The notes: generated by a model from the letters alone, not told the origin. A stretch of DNA of 64,000 bases from Kingdonia uniflora (GCA_014058105.1 JACGCM010001129.1:4599001-4663000); one strand, 5' to 3'; shown: positions 1-11,739, counted from the first letter of the stretch. Program-made: numbers and translations.

Positions 1-17
1 ATCAATGTAAGCCAAGC

Positions 18-638
18 TGTAGAGGCCTATCCTTCGATCTTACCTAAAATCAAGTTGTCTCCAGTTCGAATTACCTCCATGTCAGACTCACGCATTTTCT
101 ACACGACTTCTCCAGTCAACATTGCTACATACTCTACGAACTGATGGAGAACGTGGGTCAAGCTTAAACTAAAAAAACCTGAACAAGTCAAAGCCACCTG
201 TCTCTCTCGAACTCAGCAGTTACTCAGTCCGCCGCCATAACCACATTATTCAGAGAATGTGCTCTAGCAAGATGAAGAACTGTAGAAGAGGCCTAAATAA
301 AGAAAAAGTTTCAAAAGAGACAAGGACCCAGAAAATATATGAGAAATTACCAAGAAAACTATATTTTCTAAGATTCACAATACTTTAAACTTCTAATTCA
401 CAAGATTAAACATTTCTTAATCTAGAGATCACTTGTAATAGGATATCATCAGCCTCAAGCAATAAAAGTTACTATTACAAAAATCCTCAACCCGAGGTCG
501 TGGTTTTTTTACTTATTCATAGGTTTTCCACGTTAAACACCTTCGTCATTTCTTATTTTCTATTAGATTTTGTCACAGGTATTTTGGTGTAAGAGATAAT
601 TCCAAGCCACTTCGAGCTCACGGAATTAGGCTATTACA
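18..638 (+). repeat. 5' LTR of copy A
   Basis: It starts TGTAGAGG and ends CTATTACA and pairs with 12021-12641. The promoter TATA is mutated here (CTAAATAAAG near 288), whereas the 3' copy keeps TATATAAAG. The motif CAATAAAAG near 460 is the likely polyadenylation signal area. Confidence 0.9.
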
Positions 639-640
639 TT

Positions 641-658
641 TGGCGCCATCTGTGGGAA
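641..658 (+). other. Primer binding site of copy A
   Basis: TGGCGCCATCTGTGGGAA begins two bases after the LTR. A TGG start matches the CCA end of a tRNA. The same motif, decayed, follows the LTR at 31847 and lies in reverse complement at 51501. I did not identify the tRNA with certainty. Confidence 0.8.
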
Positions 659-659
659 A

Positions 660-1140
660 GTGATTCTTTCCACGATATTCGAAGGCATTCTATCACTCCA
701 CTACAACATTTTAATCATAGTCACATCCAGGCGACCAACAGCCAAAATCCAGCTCGAGTACATTTTCAATTGCTATGCTTTACAGAGGTTGCTCGAGTAC
801 ATTTTCAAGGAGGGACGGATGCTCGAATATATTGTCGACCTTGAATCATACAAGGATGGCAGCTATAAAAAATAGTTTGAAGTTATCTAGGTCGAGGATC
901 AAGATGATGAGAAGCATCTTTACCATATAAGCCACAATAACATGATCGAGATCAACCATATCACCAAATCTAATAGATTCAAGTGCAGAAGACTATCCAA
1001 ATGTTGTGATCTCACACCTCAAGACAAAGAAGCTAAACTTCTACCTAAGTTGAGCAATCGCCGGCTTGGGATCTCATTCGAAGATTGTAATACTAGCCAT
1101 GTCAAGTTTCCACATCATGATGCATTAATCATAATGCTCA
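660..1140 (+). pseudogene. gag: gag remnant of copy A (N-terminal stub fused to C-terminal end)
   Basis: After the PBS only about 110 bp of the gag start region remains. It joins near 760 to the C-terminal part, which begins at the zinc-knuckle residues C-Y-A-L-Q-R and continues through G-R-M-L-E-Y-I-V-D-L. Compared with element E (31860-33700), about 1.4 kb of gag, including the main Retrotrans_gag domain, is missing. A stop follows near 875 and the frame resumes at 942. No functional capsid could be made. The deletion makes copy A dependent on other elements for packaging. Confidence 0.75.
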
Positions 1141-1620
1141 AGATGAAGAAATTTGTCATGCACACAATGATGATCGATACCGGCAGTAGGATTGAGATCC
1201 TTTTTCAGAGTACTATCGACCAAATGGGATTGGCCGATCAAGTCATTCAAAGCGACACCGATATCAGTGGTTTCAATGGTTCTAAAAAAGAGTGAGTAGG
1301 GAAGATCATATTACCAATTACCGCAGGACCAACCACAATCGACCTAATCTTCTATGTAATCAACATAAAATCCCGTTATCTCGGGATTATGGGCCGTTGT
1401 TGGATTCATAACATAGAAGCAATTGCTTCTACCTATTATCAAGCACTCTACTTCAGACACAGTGACGGCCTCTATGAGATCAGGGGTAGTCAAAAGCTTT
1501 CTTGAGCCTGTAAAAACACCGTCTTTATTGTTCTAGATACCTATGACAGATATGCTGCATAACAATTACAGTAAGCTGGTCACCCTGATAATCAGCCTTC
1601 CATAGAGGAACCTACATAAT
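1141..1620 (+). pseudogene. Aspartic protease domain of copy A
   Basis: The retroviral-type protease motif I-D-T-G-S appears near 1177-1191, followed by I-E-I-L-F and the downstream hydrophobic strand Y-L-G-I-M-G. This enzyme normally cleaves the Gag-Pol polyprotein inside the virus-like particle. A stop after F-N-G-S-K-K-E (near 1295) and further stops downstream break the frame. The equivalent domain in copy D (62994-63419) is less damaged and confirms the reading. Confidence 0.8.
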
Positions 1621-1639
1621 ACATCAACATTGATAGACC

Positions 1640-2480
1640 TGGCCGAGGTACTTTTATTGGTATAAAGCTGGTTTTACACAAAAAAGACGCTCTCATTCAG
1701 TTCTTACGACAAAATCAAGACGTTTTTCCGTGGTCTTTCGAAGAGATGCCCGGGGTCGATCCGACCAAGGCATGTCATAAATTGGCCGTCAACATCAACG
1801 CAACGGCAGTCAAACAGAAATAGTGGTGCCTCTCACCGTGACTTCAAGATGAAGTTAACATGGAGATCAAGAAATTGATCAAAGTAGAATTCATTCGAGA
1901 AGCCAAGTATCCAGATTGGATATCCAACATCGTCGCTGTCCCAAAAAAGAATAAAAAGGTCCGAGTTTGTGTCGATTTCATCAATCTCAATAAACATACT
2001 CCAAAGGACAGCTTTTCTCTTCCCAACATTCATCAGATCCTTTAATTCCACAGCAGGTCATGAACTTCTATCTATGATGGATACTGATTCAGGATACAAT
2101 CAGATTCTACTCTTTGAAGAAGATCAAGAAAAGACCACTTTCATCACTGAAAGAGGACTTTACTGCTACAAAGTCATGCCCTTCAGACTCAAGAATGCAA
2201 GTGCAACTTATCAACGGTTGATTACTACTATCTTTAAAGCACGGCTCGGGAAAGTCGTGGAAATCTGCATTGACGATCTCTTGGGCAAGAGCATAATCCA
2301 TCAACCACATTTCAGATCTCAACACAATATTCAACATTCTTCAATCTTGCATGATGCGTCTTAATCCAGATAAGTGGCAATTTAGAGTACATTCAAGTCG
2401 ATTTCTAGGCCACCTCATCAGCAAAAAGGGGATTGAGGCCGATCCAGATCAGATTCGGGCTCTCCTCAACATGCCATCTC
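1640..2480 (+). pseudogene. pol: Reverse transcriptase domain of copy A
   Basis: Visible RT blocks in order are: L-I-K-V-E-F-I-R-E-A, W-I-S-N-I-V-A-V-P-K-K, V-C-V-D-F-I-N-L-N-K, M-D-T-D-S-G-Y-N-Q-I, T-F-I-T-E-R-G-L-Y-C-Y, and the catalytic box reading I-D-D-L-L (tyrosine replaced by cysteine). The thumb follows with F-L-G-H-L-I-S-K-K-G-I-E-A. The frame is broken near 2045 and 2340, so it is spread over two frames. This is the standard Ty3/gypsy RT order. Confidence 0.88.
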
Positions 2481-2990
2481 CTCAGATGGCATACTTCACA
2501 GTTATATCAAATAAGGATAAGTTCAGCCAAATACAGAGGTTCAATGGACATCAGAATGCGAAACAACTTTTTAGGATCTCAAAACCTATTTGGGGAAGTC
2601 TCCCATCAAGAGCACCTCTATAGATAATGAGGAACTGATTATCTACCTAGCTGTCATAAATACTTCACTCAGTTTGGTTCTCATTCGACTTGAAGGGAAA
2701 ATCGAGAAACCAGTCTACTTCATCAGTAAAACTATCATTCCAGCAGAAATGAGGTACTCTAAAATTAAAAAGCTTCTTCCCACTCTTGTTTATAGTTCAC
2801 AGAAGCTCAAGTATTACTTTTAATCCCATTCAGTCAAAGTCATGATGAACTACCCACGACAGGAAGTTCTATCTAAGAAAGAAAAATCAAGGAGAGTACA
2901 ATAATGGTCAATCAGTTTGGGAGAATATGATCTCATGTTCAAACAATGTCATTCCGAAAAAGGGTAGGCCGTTGCCGATTTCCTCATGGA
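2481..2990 (+). pseudogene. RNase H domain of copy A (first, retroviral-type)
   Basis: Residues L-I-I-Y-L-A-V, then V-L-I-R-L-E-G-K-I-E-K-P-V-Y-F-I-S-K, then R-Y-S-K-I-K-K, match the gypsy RNase H domain that removes RNA from the RNA-DNA hybrid. A linker with the degenerate string S-E-K-G-x-A-V-A-D-F-L follows near 2955-2990, as expected before the second RNase H of Tat elements. Several stops are present. Confidence 0.8.
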
Positions 2991-3109
2991 TTTTCTAGTG
3001 GAAGATCCCGAGTAGGAAGAGAAAGATCCTGACCTTGTAGAGGAAGTTTCAAAAGATTCATCCCCCAAAACATTTGACGAGCGAGCTGAATGGATTACAC
3101 GAAAGGGAT

Positions 3110-3600
3110 GAAGACTTCTTACAGATGGATCAGCGGGACCTGCAGGGTCAGGAATTGGAATCTTATTGATTACCCCTTCCAACGACAGAATTGAGAAGTC
3201 AATCCGCCTAGATTTTGGGGCCTCAAATATGTTATCGAATACGAAGCTCTCATTCACAGACCCGATCTTGCCCTCGAGCTCGGTGTCCCCAAACTCTCAG
3301 TTTACACAAATTCACTACTCATTGTCCACCATTACTCTGAGCAATACAAGACAAATGGCAAGATGATTGAATACGCAACCCTTGTTGCAGATAGGATGAG
3401 AAAGTTTGCACAAGCAGCTCTCCATTATCTTCCTCGAGGTGAAAATAGACATGCCAATTCCTTGGCATATCTAGCCAAGGTCTTTGGCACAGAAGCTCGA
3501 TATCTCCAGATCGAAGTGATTTCAACCCCCAATATTGACCGTATTTTTGTATGCACGATCAACACTGGGGGCGATAAAGAGGGAGACGATAATTGGTGAA
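3110..3600 (+). pseudogene. Second, archaeal-type RNase H domain (aRH) of copy A
   Basis: It begins L-T-D-G-S-A-G-P-A-G-S-G-I-G-I-L-L and later shows Y-T-N-S-L-L-I-V-H-H-Y, then Y-L-P-R-G-E-N-R-H-A-N-S-L-A-Y-L-A. This is the pattern of the additional plant RNase H typical of Tat-lineage elements. The run Y-E-A-L is preserved only after a frameshift near 3240. It lies directly between the first RNase H and the integrase, as in known relatives. Confidence 0.82.
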
Positions 3601-3639
3601 GGCCTTTCTTAGTTTATCTCAGTATCAATAACAAATGTA

Positions 3640-4787
3640 AAGGACCACTTTCAGCAGACCCGAAGGAGCGCCGAAAGTTGATAGACAACTCAAAGCGCCA
3701 CATAAATCAAAATAATATCTTATACCGCCGTTCAGTCACGGGGACTTACCTCATATGCCTCTCTAAACTAAAAGTAGAAGATTTGCTCCGTAAACTATAT
3801 ATAAGGAGTATTCTGGCTCGGCATACGTAAACAAGTAGAAGAATACTCACGCAAATGTGATACATGTTAACGGCATGGACAGATGATACGCACCCTTGCG
3901 CTCGAACTCTATGCAAGCAAGGTGTTTTGGCCTTTCAAAAGGTGGGCACTCGATCTTGTCGGCGAATTTCCTAATTCTCCAGGCAACCGTCGCCACCTCC
4001 TTGTAGCTACCGATTATTTTACAAAATGGGTAGAAGCAGTTCTACTCATTCGAACCAAAGAAGAAGAGGTCATCTCTTTTATCTGGAACACATCATCACT
4101 CGCTTTGGGTACCCCTACCTAATTCATATCGATAACGGGCTCCAATTTGTTGGAGAAAAAGTCGTATCTTTCCTCAACCAACACAATATTATCCACTCAC
4201 CATCCAATCCCTACTACCCTCAAGGAAATGGCTAAGCCAAAATTACCAACAAAACCATCGTAGATGAACTCAAGAAATGGCTTTACTCACAGACAAAAAG
4301 AAATTGGCTCTGCGAACTGCCTCTTATCTCATGAGAATATTGCACCACTCCACGTTAGTCAACATGCTACACTCCATTCCTCCTTGCTTATGACACCGAG
4401 TCCATCATTCTTTCTGAATGCCATCATCCAGTTAAAGATTACGAGCTAACTGATAAAGAAAATAAGTTTGAATTGGCTTGCAACCTTAATTAGATCGATG
4501 AAACCAGGGAATACGTCGTCGCTAATATCAGTCGATATCACCATATGCTGGCCAGGTCATACAATAAGCTTGTCAGGAGCCGTACCTTCCAAATCAATGA
4601 TCTCGTCCTGAGAGATATACCTCAACACCGCAAAGAGCCTCACATTGGAAAACTTGTAGACAATTTGGAGGGTCCATTCCTTATCACATGTCTCTCAGGC
4701 CTGGGATCAAATTACCTCATCTCAGAAGAGGGGGTCCACATTTTGAGTCCTTGGAACACTAGGCGACTGAAACGATATTATCGTTAA
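3640..4787 (+). pseudogene. Integrase of copy A
   Basis: The catalytic core reads R-W-A-L-D-L-V-G-E-F-P, A-T-D-Y-F-T-K-W-V-E-A, H-I-D-N-G-L-Q-F and P-Y-Y-P-Q-G-N-G, carrying the two Asp of the DDE triad. A TAA stop follows N-G, before the Glu. The C-terminal part M-L-A-R-S-Y-N-K-L-V-R-S and E-G-P-F-L-I ends W-N-T-R-R-L-K-R-Y-Y-R at 4787. The zinc-binding N-terminus (3640-3880) is full of stops. At least three frames are needed to read the domain. Confidence 0.85.
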
Positions 4788-4989
4788 TTATCTCACTACT
4801 CTATTTTAGTTCCTTATCTTTTCATTCCAGAAATGAGATTTCCATCTCCATCCAATGTACATCTATTTTTTGGAATTCAATGAATTTTTTCTCCATCCAT
4901 CTCCATCCAATCGCAGATGAAGTTCCCCGTACGCAAGTTCCCATTCCCGTTGGCTTAGGTATAGATTAAAGCATAGATAATACTAGCTT

Positions 4990-5640
4990 TCAATCGACCT
5001 CATACTAGTTAAATCAAGAATACACTTGGTTTGGCTGACTCTACTAAATCTCCTGCGATTAGAACATTGTAGCACTTGTTTTCAATCAAATGACTCTCCA
5101 GACAAAAGATAAAGCAAAGGTAAAACTAACTTTTATCTCTTTCAATATGTCTGCGACATCATACCAGTTAAATCAAGAATACACTTGGTTTGGTTGACTC
5201 TACTAAATCCCCTGCGATTAGAATAAGGTAGCACTTGTTTTCAATCAAAGGACTCTCCAGACATAAGATAAAGCAAGGGTAAAACTAGCTTTCATCTCTT
5301 TCAATATGTCTGCGACATCATACTAGTTAAATAAAGAATATACTTAGTTTGGTTGACTCTACTAAATTTCCTGCAATTAGGATAAGGTAGCAATTGTTTT
5401 CAATCAAAGGACTCTACCAGACATAAGATAAAGCAAAGATAAAACTAGTTTTCATCTCTTTTAATATGTCTGCGACATTCTATACGTTAAATCAAGAATA
5501 CAATTGGTTTGACTGACTCTACTTCACTCCAAGATTTAAACAAAGGTGATACAAGTTTTCAATTGAAGAGCTCAACCAGACATAAGATAAAGCAAAGGTA
5601 AAACTAACTTTTATCTCTCAACTTATCTGCGGAACATATT
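4990..5640 (+). repeat. ~160-bp tandem repeats between integrase and aORF4, copy A (about 4 units)
   Basis: The string CTGCGACAT recurs at 5151, 5310 and 5470 (period 159-160). CATACTAGTT at 5001 and CATACCAGTT at 5160 mark earlier units. Each unit carries the AAAGATAAAGCAAAGGTAAA and TTGACTCTACTAAAT blocks. Homologous units of the same period lie at 49490-49960 and 58360-59450 in the other copies. Confidence 0.9.
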
Positions 5641-5664
5641 ATTTCTTTTTAGGTTTATATACAA

Positions 5665-8600
5665 CTACTGCAATAGAGTTTGTTCTGATATTGGGATATC
5701 AGCTACGTTTTCCCCTACAACAAAAGATCGACTGGCCATGAATTCTTGAGCTTGAGCAGCCACAACAATCCTACCCTACTCTATCAATTCAGCAGATCAA
5801 GGGCCGAGATCCGTCCCTATGGAACTTATGCAATCTCCTCAATCTATATCAACCTTGCATCCCTTTTCTGCCATATAGGCAAACAAGGTATCTCTCTCTA
5901 ACTCAAGTCTTTTTACTTCTTCTACAAAATACGCAATCACTGCCCCCAGCAATTTTGAATACGAGGCCTGAGTTACAACTGAGTGAGTAAAAATCATCCT
6001 TGACCTTTGTAGGCGATCTTCTAACCTCTTGTACCAGGTTTTTTGCCTTTCTATTTCCCTGTCTATTCGATCTATAAAAGTAATGTTCTCTGCAGGTTTT
6101 TTTATTAGCTTTAGCTGATTCAGCTCGATTAATTGCCTCCAAATCAACCACCTGGGCACGAAGGATACCAATCTCCCTGTTCAGTTCTTCCACATCTGGA
6201 ATTTTCTTTAATAACTCCACTTTGTCCTTTATCATAATGTCCTTTGACCGGATAACACTCACTAACCCTTTTCTGTGGTAAAAGCAGCGTCCAGCTTTAT
6301 GTAACACTCCCATAATTGCTCAACTCCTTTATGCACAGTCCCTTGAAATTGAGCAACCTCCTCTTCCAAATCCCTTATTCGAGCTAATAAGCTAACGATA
6401 TCCCCTGGAACAAGAGAAGCCTGGCATCATTCTTATTCTTATTCTTCTTCGAGGGCTCTCCAGCCATAGGGTTCCTGGTACGCAAGTTGACCTGCGCCAA
6501 TTCAGCCTTCAGCTGTGCCACCCTTTCATTCAACTCATTACATTTTCGTTGAACCATCCAAAATTCCATATCCTTTCCTGAAAAAGTTATAGTCAAATGA
6601 TCAGCTACAACTTCACACGCAGAAAGATCATCTCGAGCTATCTTTAGCTCACTCTCTTTATCATTTAATTTCATCATCAGTTTCCCCAGCTCGCTCCTAC
6701 TATTTGCTAGATCAGTTCAAATTCGCTCTCAATTATTCTGTTCATTAAACAAATCATTTCTTAAACTGGCCACCGACCGAGTTAAGCCATCCTCCGATCT
6801 TTCTAGAGCCTATATACTGTAACAAACCAGGTCAGCCTCCCTACTCATTACCATCAGTGCATCATTCTGGCTTTTGAGTTTCGCTGCATGTTTCTTTAGC
6901 TTCTCGAGCTCTTTTTGCCTTCCCTCAATTTTGGCATCCTTCTTCTCAATCTGCCGAGTTAGGTCGACAACGGTCTATGTTGCCTCAACAAACTTAAGGT
7001 GCACATTTACATGTTGATCTTCTTTATCCTCATTCGCCTCTCTCATCCTATCAAACTCCTCTATAAATTCTTGGTTATATTGGTGGACATCATCTTCGTG
7101 CAAGCGAGCTGACTCCAATTCGACCTGCACATTAATGATAGATTGTATCAAGTTCGATTCAGAACAATTAACATATGACTCATTTCTAACAAGTTATCTA
7201 TTTTTTGACATCTACTGTATAAAACTACTTCTGAATTTAAGGTCGAAGTACAATCCTGGATGGATGTTCCATAACATATATTTCCAAGTTTAAGGTACAC
7301 ATTCTATATATTTTAGTATGCCAAAAATTAAAATCTTTAATGCGCACCATTCCAATGTCGTTTGCCCCTAAATCGGTAACGTTCTTTTTGGTCTGTCTCT
7401 ACACTCTATTTATTACTTTGTATCACTATACTAATGAAGCATACAAATCAAATATTTCTTGCTCTATTCTAACCTGTAGCTCTGCTTGCGAAGACAACTG
7501 GCACGCTGTGGTCTCTCTCTCCTTAGCAAGCTCAATCTCTAAATATTTTATTCGGAGGCGTATGTCCTTATGTTCCTACAACAAGGTTTGCCAAAGCGAC
7601 TTAACCTACAAAGTTATATCCAAAATTTATCCAATCTATTTACAATAATTCCATAATATTTATACAATCACAGTGCCATCACACTATCCTACCTTATCAG
7701 TTTCTACCTCTGGGCGTTCATTATCCTCCCCTTGGTTATTTCTCGCCGTCTAAGGAGATACACCATCCAGCCCATCAACAACCCCAATAGCATCATCTTC
7801 GACCTCTTCATTCTCCTCCTTCAAATAGCTATCGGCCCTAATAGCATCCACCTCCTCTTCAGAATATCCTTTGGACATAAGATGACGCCCGAGCCTGTCG
7901 TGCTCAGCTACCACCTCCTCCAAATCAACTCTTGACGTTGCCTGAAGCTTATTAATCTCTACTACTTGGGAAGCCTTCAGGGCCCTCCAACCACTTCCCC
8001 ACTTTGCTCAAATCAAACTTCAATCGAGCTACGTTCCTTTCGAGCTCAACCTTCTTCCTCATCAGCTCAGCTCTCTCCTCCTTGACCCCGAGGCATATTC
8101 CATTTATCAGCCTAACAGCCTACAAAAAATAAAGCAAATTTGACCTTATTGTTTAGCTCGAATCATAATACAAAATCCATCATAAACATATATTCAAGCA
8201 TATGAACCTACCATTTTTCTCATCTCCTCCTCCTCCTGGAGAGCTGCCAACCTGGCCTTCTCCTCCACCAATTTCTAATCATCATCCACATCAGGTCGAT
8301 CTTCTACGACCTTTCCCACAGATACTTCAGAAGGTTCAACCCTTCTCTTTTATGCCTTTTCTCCAGCCTCACCACTTCCTGAGGTCCCAGGAGCAGCACG
8401 ACGCTTCAACATTTGCCTTTTGGGGAACCTCTGAGCTAATTTGCCCGACGTAATGAACTCAGGTAATCCTGTGTCCACTCTAGGGGACTTAGGAAAATTT
8501 GCTCGCCTTTCCCCATCAGTCCCCTTCATTTTGCTGCAGTCAGCATTCGTCATTAGCCTTGTCGACTGAGATTTAATAACTTTTTCAACTCGACTGTTAA

Positions 8601-9555
8601 CACGCTTCTTCCCGCTAATGCCAAGATCTTCCAATACAGCCTCGAGGTCTGTCTCCTCTAGAGAAACTTTATCCAATAATGACTCTTTCCTCGCCACCTG
8701 TGATCTAGGACCTATTATACATAAAATATCAACATCAGCGAACAACGTACAGGTTCAACTATCAATCTCATGCATATACATTGTTATACTTACATTGTTT
8801 TACAGTTATAAACAGAAGTTCCATGGGTTCTTCATCATATCACTGAAGGAAATCACCCTTCACCTGTATGACATTATCATTCCAAGGTTGACCTGCTGAG
8901 TTTAGATCGAAGAAGCGAAGTCAAGTTGAGCTAGCATAGAAATAAGCCCATCCGCTTGCACCATAATTTTTACACCATAAAACTGCAACACATCCTTAGA
9001 GGATATCTTCCTCCTTCTACCTTCACCTTCCCACCGCATGTTCAAAGCTTCACAAACACTTATCACCTCCTACATGTTCCCATTCATCTGAACGGGACAT
9101 GCACCGATAAGATTAATGATCCCTTTCGCTAGACTGCTAAGGGGAATACTCAACCCATACTCCAACTGGGACAAGTAACATAGAAAACCCTCTAAAAGCT
9201 TACTTTAAACATTCTCATCGAAATACTCCAAAGAGATCGATTCCTCCATACCCCTATCCCTTTTCTCCTGATCCAAATCAGCCAGCAAATAAAAATATTC
9301 CTCTCCCGTTGCTACAGTACAACACCTAAATTCCCTACCCGCATAATCAATACAGTTACCCCATATACCTCCTAGAGAAGCCTTGGCTTTGTAAAAATCT
9401 TTAAATGCATTCGAGCGAGGTGAATAGGATACTAATCTTCCAGGGAAATCTGGAAATTGATCAACACTTACTTCTTCCTTACTTCCAAACACCCCGATCT
9501 CAGACTCAGTCGGTCGACCAGAGGTCGATTCCTCACTTATAGGGGAATTCCTCAT
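5665..9555 (-). pseudogene. aORF4, large coiled-coil accessory gene, antisense in copy A
   Basis: The start at 9555 is supported by the same M-x-x-S-x-x-x-E-x-S-T-S-G-R opening in all four copies. Exon 1 (9555 to about 8800) holds a globular domain with F-P-G-R-L-V-S-Y, F-C/Y-K-A-K-A-S, Y-L-S-Q-L-E-Y-G-L-S and F-Y-G-V-K. Exon 2 (about 8711-8213) is low-complexity and basic. Exon 3 runs about 8120-7697 and exon 4 about 7630-7510. Exon 5 (7131-5665) is a long coiled coil ending near V-I-A-Y-F-V-E-E-V-K. Splice sites match GT-AG in every copy. The spliced length would be about 1000-1100 residues. There are stops and frameshifts (for example after S-L-E-Y-F-D-E-N-V at 9205). Domain order loosely recalls plant 'putative gypsy-type transposon' (Transposase_28-like) proteins; function unknown. 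Confidence 0.7.
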
Positions 9556-9791
9556 ATCAACTATAGGAAAGGATTTTTATCCTACACAATACTCCTCACG
9601 ATTCAACCTACACATAGGTCCAGGTATCTATCGTTATCTTTTTATATACGTAAACCACATTCAAATATCTTTCATATATCATATAACGAGCAGATTCTCA
9701 TAGATTACTATAAATAGTAATTTATCACTTTTTTTAGCAATACAAATTGATCTTCAAAAATGCATATACACATCACATATAATCTACTAAC

Positions 9792-10190
9792 CTTCTATGT
9801 CAGAATGAGAATCCGAGGCAGCGCCGTACCACCTTCACGATTAAGATTCAGTAACTCTCTCACGCTTTGACTGATGGCCCCTTTCGCTTAAATCCCTAAA
9901 AGTTTTTGTGCTATTTTTGCCTCTCTTCTTCCTTCCTCTCTTATTGCTCTTCAAATTTTCAGAAGTTGAAAAATGTTTGATTGACAAAGATGAGGCAGCA
10001 TTTATATTTTTTCTCTCTAACTGTCGGCAGTTATTGAGCCTCGCACGAGCCATCCTCGGTTTCGGAATCGAGGCATCCCTTCCACTATCCATGTCAGACG
10101 TCTTGCACCTTTTTGGTTAAAATGTCTTCCCATAATTACCCTTTCCCTGATATTTTATTAAATTTTTATTTATCTTTTCCCAATTTCCCT
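9792..10190 (-). pseudogene. aORF3, small basic accessory protein, copy A exon 1
   Basis: The reading runs through S-G-R-D-A-S-I-P-K-P-R-M-A-R-A-R-L-N and a K/R-rich segment to K-R-E-R-V-T-E-S, then to S-D-S-H-S-D-I-E-G at the splice donor (9792). It is rich in Arg, Lys and Ser and resembles a nuclear, nucleic-acid-binding low-complexity protein, which is inference only. The start seen in copies B-D (M-S-x-G-R) is lost here because a deletion joins the aORF2 end to this exon near 10200. A stop interrupts after V-T-E-S. Confidence 0.6.
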
Positions 10191-10243
10191 CTGACCTGAC
10201 CACGCTTATAATGAATCACTCTTACACGCAATCGATCTCAACC

Positions 10244-10588
10244 TCAAATTTTTCTCTGACCTAAACCTACTGCGATCCTTGCATCCTCAAATTTGACCTC
10301 AACCTCAGCAATCAGTCCCACTACCTCTTCTCGATCTGCAGGATCCACCACTAATTCATGAAAAAACCTTTCATAGAAAAAACGCGCACACTCAAGTTTC
10401 TTACCCATTAAATCAAGACCTTCAAGTTGACACTCCCTCACCAACAATTCAGCATCATAACCCAATTGTTCAAAAAGTCTTTCCCGCACTTTGGCGATCT
10501 TTATTGCCAATCGTCCTTCAGTGGCATAACGAATTCTTTGGAATCGAGTCTGCACTATTCTTATCTCTTCCCCAGATTCAAAACTCAT
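10244..10588 (-). CDS. aORF2, intact 114-residue accessory protein, copy A
   Basis: The uninterrupted frame opens M-S-F-E-S-G-E-E-I-R-I-V, continues Y-A-T-E-G-R-L-A-I-K-I-A-K-V-R-E-R-L-F and A-R-F-F-Y-E-R-F-F, and ends in D-A-R-I-A-V-G. It is mostly helical and charged, with no signal peptide or membrane segment. The homologous frames in B and C run about 15-20 residues longer, to C-G-S-P-G-Y-Q-R-C-F, so copy A has a shortened C-terminus. A TATATAAATAAA lies just upstream (10600-10611). It is the only accessory frame in the window without an internal stop. I do not recognise the family. Confidence 0.6.
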   Translation of the reverse strand: MSFESGEEIRIVQTRFQRIRYATEGRLAIKIAKVRERLFEQLGYDAELLVRECQLEGLDLMGKKLECARFFYERFFHELVVDPADREEVVGLIAEVEVKFEDARIAVGLGQRKI

Positions 10589-10909
10589 TCTACCTTTATT
10601 TATATATTTTTACTACCAATTCCCCACATAACGTGATATTATCCTTGAATCTCGTAACAGAACCCTAATATCTTAAGAGCAGTTAGTTGAACATATCTTT
10701 TCCTATCGAGCTCAGTTATTCCATACTCTTCCAGATCGAACTCGGTCGTTCAAGATGTAATATTCTAAAAATGATCTCTACGAGATCGATTCTTAATTAT
10801 AAATCTTCTACAAATTTTTTGCTCTCCCACATAGCTCGATTTCTGGAGTAATTCTATTTCTATATCAGCACGAAGTTGGATAACAAAATTTATTCATCTC
10901 AAAATCGAT

Positions 10910-11080
10910 TACAAGTGTTTTTACAGATAATAAGTCTTTCAAGTACTCAACATCAGGTACTTTGTAGATAACAAGTCTTCCAAGTAATCAACATCAGGTA
11001 CTTTACAGATAACAAGTCTTTCAAGTACTCAACATCAGGTACTTTACAGATAATAACTTTTTCAAGTACTTTTACCGCTA
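10910..11080 (-). repeat. 41-bp tandem repeats between aORF1 and aORF2, copy A
   Basis: The string CATCAGGTAC starts at 10951, 10992 and 11033 (41-bp period), with AGATAACAAGTCTTTCAAGTA in each unit. Related, less regular repeats lie at 37440-37540, 44330-44470 and 53030-53130. The rest of 10600-11430 shows no coding signal. Confidence 0.85.
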
Positions 11081-11436
11081 ACTAGTTTTTCAGGCACTCC
11101 GAGGCTTCAAATTCTTCAGTTCATTCTGCTTCAGTGATCTTTTACCCTGATGCAAAGCAGAGATTGGAAACCATGAGTATCCTCCATTCCATGAGTTTGG
11201 TCAAAGTCTAGACGAACTTCAAATGGAAACTATGAAAGCAGGAGACTTAGTGCTTGAACCAACTCTTCAAACTGAAGGTCTTCGTAGCGTAAAGTGATGA
11301 TGGAAGTGCAGAAGCGAATTTCTATTCTCTGTCTTCCTCCTCCACTACTATCATTACCTCTTCCATAACCTCTACCCCCACAGAGTTAGTAAAGATGAAG
11401 AGGGACCGACCTTAGAATCTAGAATGACACAAAAGA

Positions 11437-11739
11437 TCAGCGCAACTGTACCGCAGTTACGCCTATCCCTCCATCTATCTCCCCAACCTTATCCTCCGCA
11501 AGGATGCGGAGACAAATCCAACGTTGCCCGCCTGTTAAGATAATATGGTGAAATCTCCATTTACTGTAAAACTCTTCTTCAGCTTCAACCGCTTTATTCT
11601 TTGACAGTCCTAGGTACGTGGGAGGAGCAGGAGCAGGTATAGGATCCTCCAAGGACTGATCCCCAAAAAACTTTAAATTTAACCTCTATATTTTAGACGC
11701 AATTCTCTCTTTCAGAACCATTCTACGGGTCTTCACCAT
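11437..11739 (-). pseudogene. aORF1, ~100-codon accessory protein, copy A
   Basis: It opens M-V-K-T-R-R-M-V-L and continues through P-P-T-Y-L-G-L-S, W-R-F-H-H-I-I-L-T-G, I-C-L-R-I-L-A-E-D-K-V-G and ends T-A-V-Q-L-R before TGA. It is 101 codons long, exactly as in copy D. One internal stop follows I-A-S-K-I. The start is fixed by the conserved ATGGT(G/A)AA(G/A)AC in all four copies and by the TATA box 67 bp upstream. No known domain recognised. It is a soluble, charged protein with a conserved Trp-Arg-Phe core. Confidence 0.65.

Noticed and set aside
1844..2337. Minus-strand frames within the RT region of copy A
   Set aside because: The + strand carries all RT motifs; these frames are antisense shadows.
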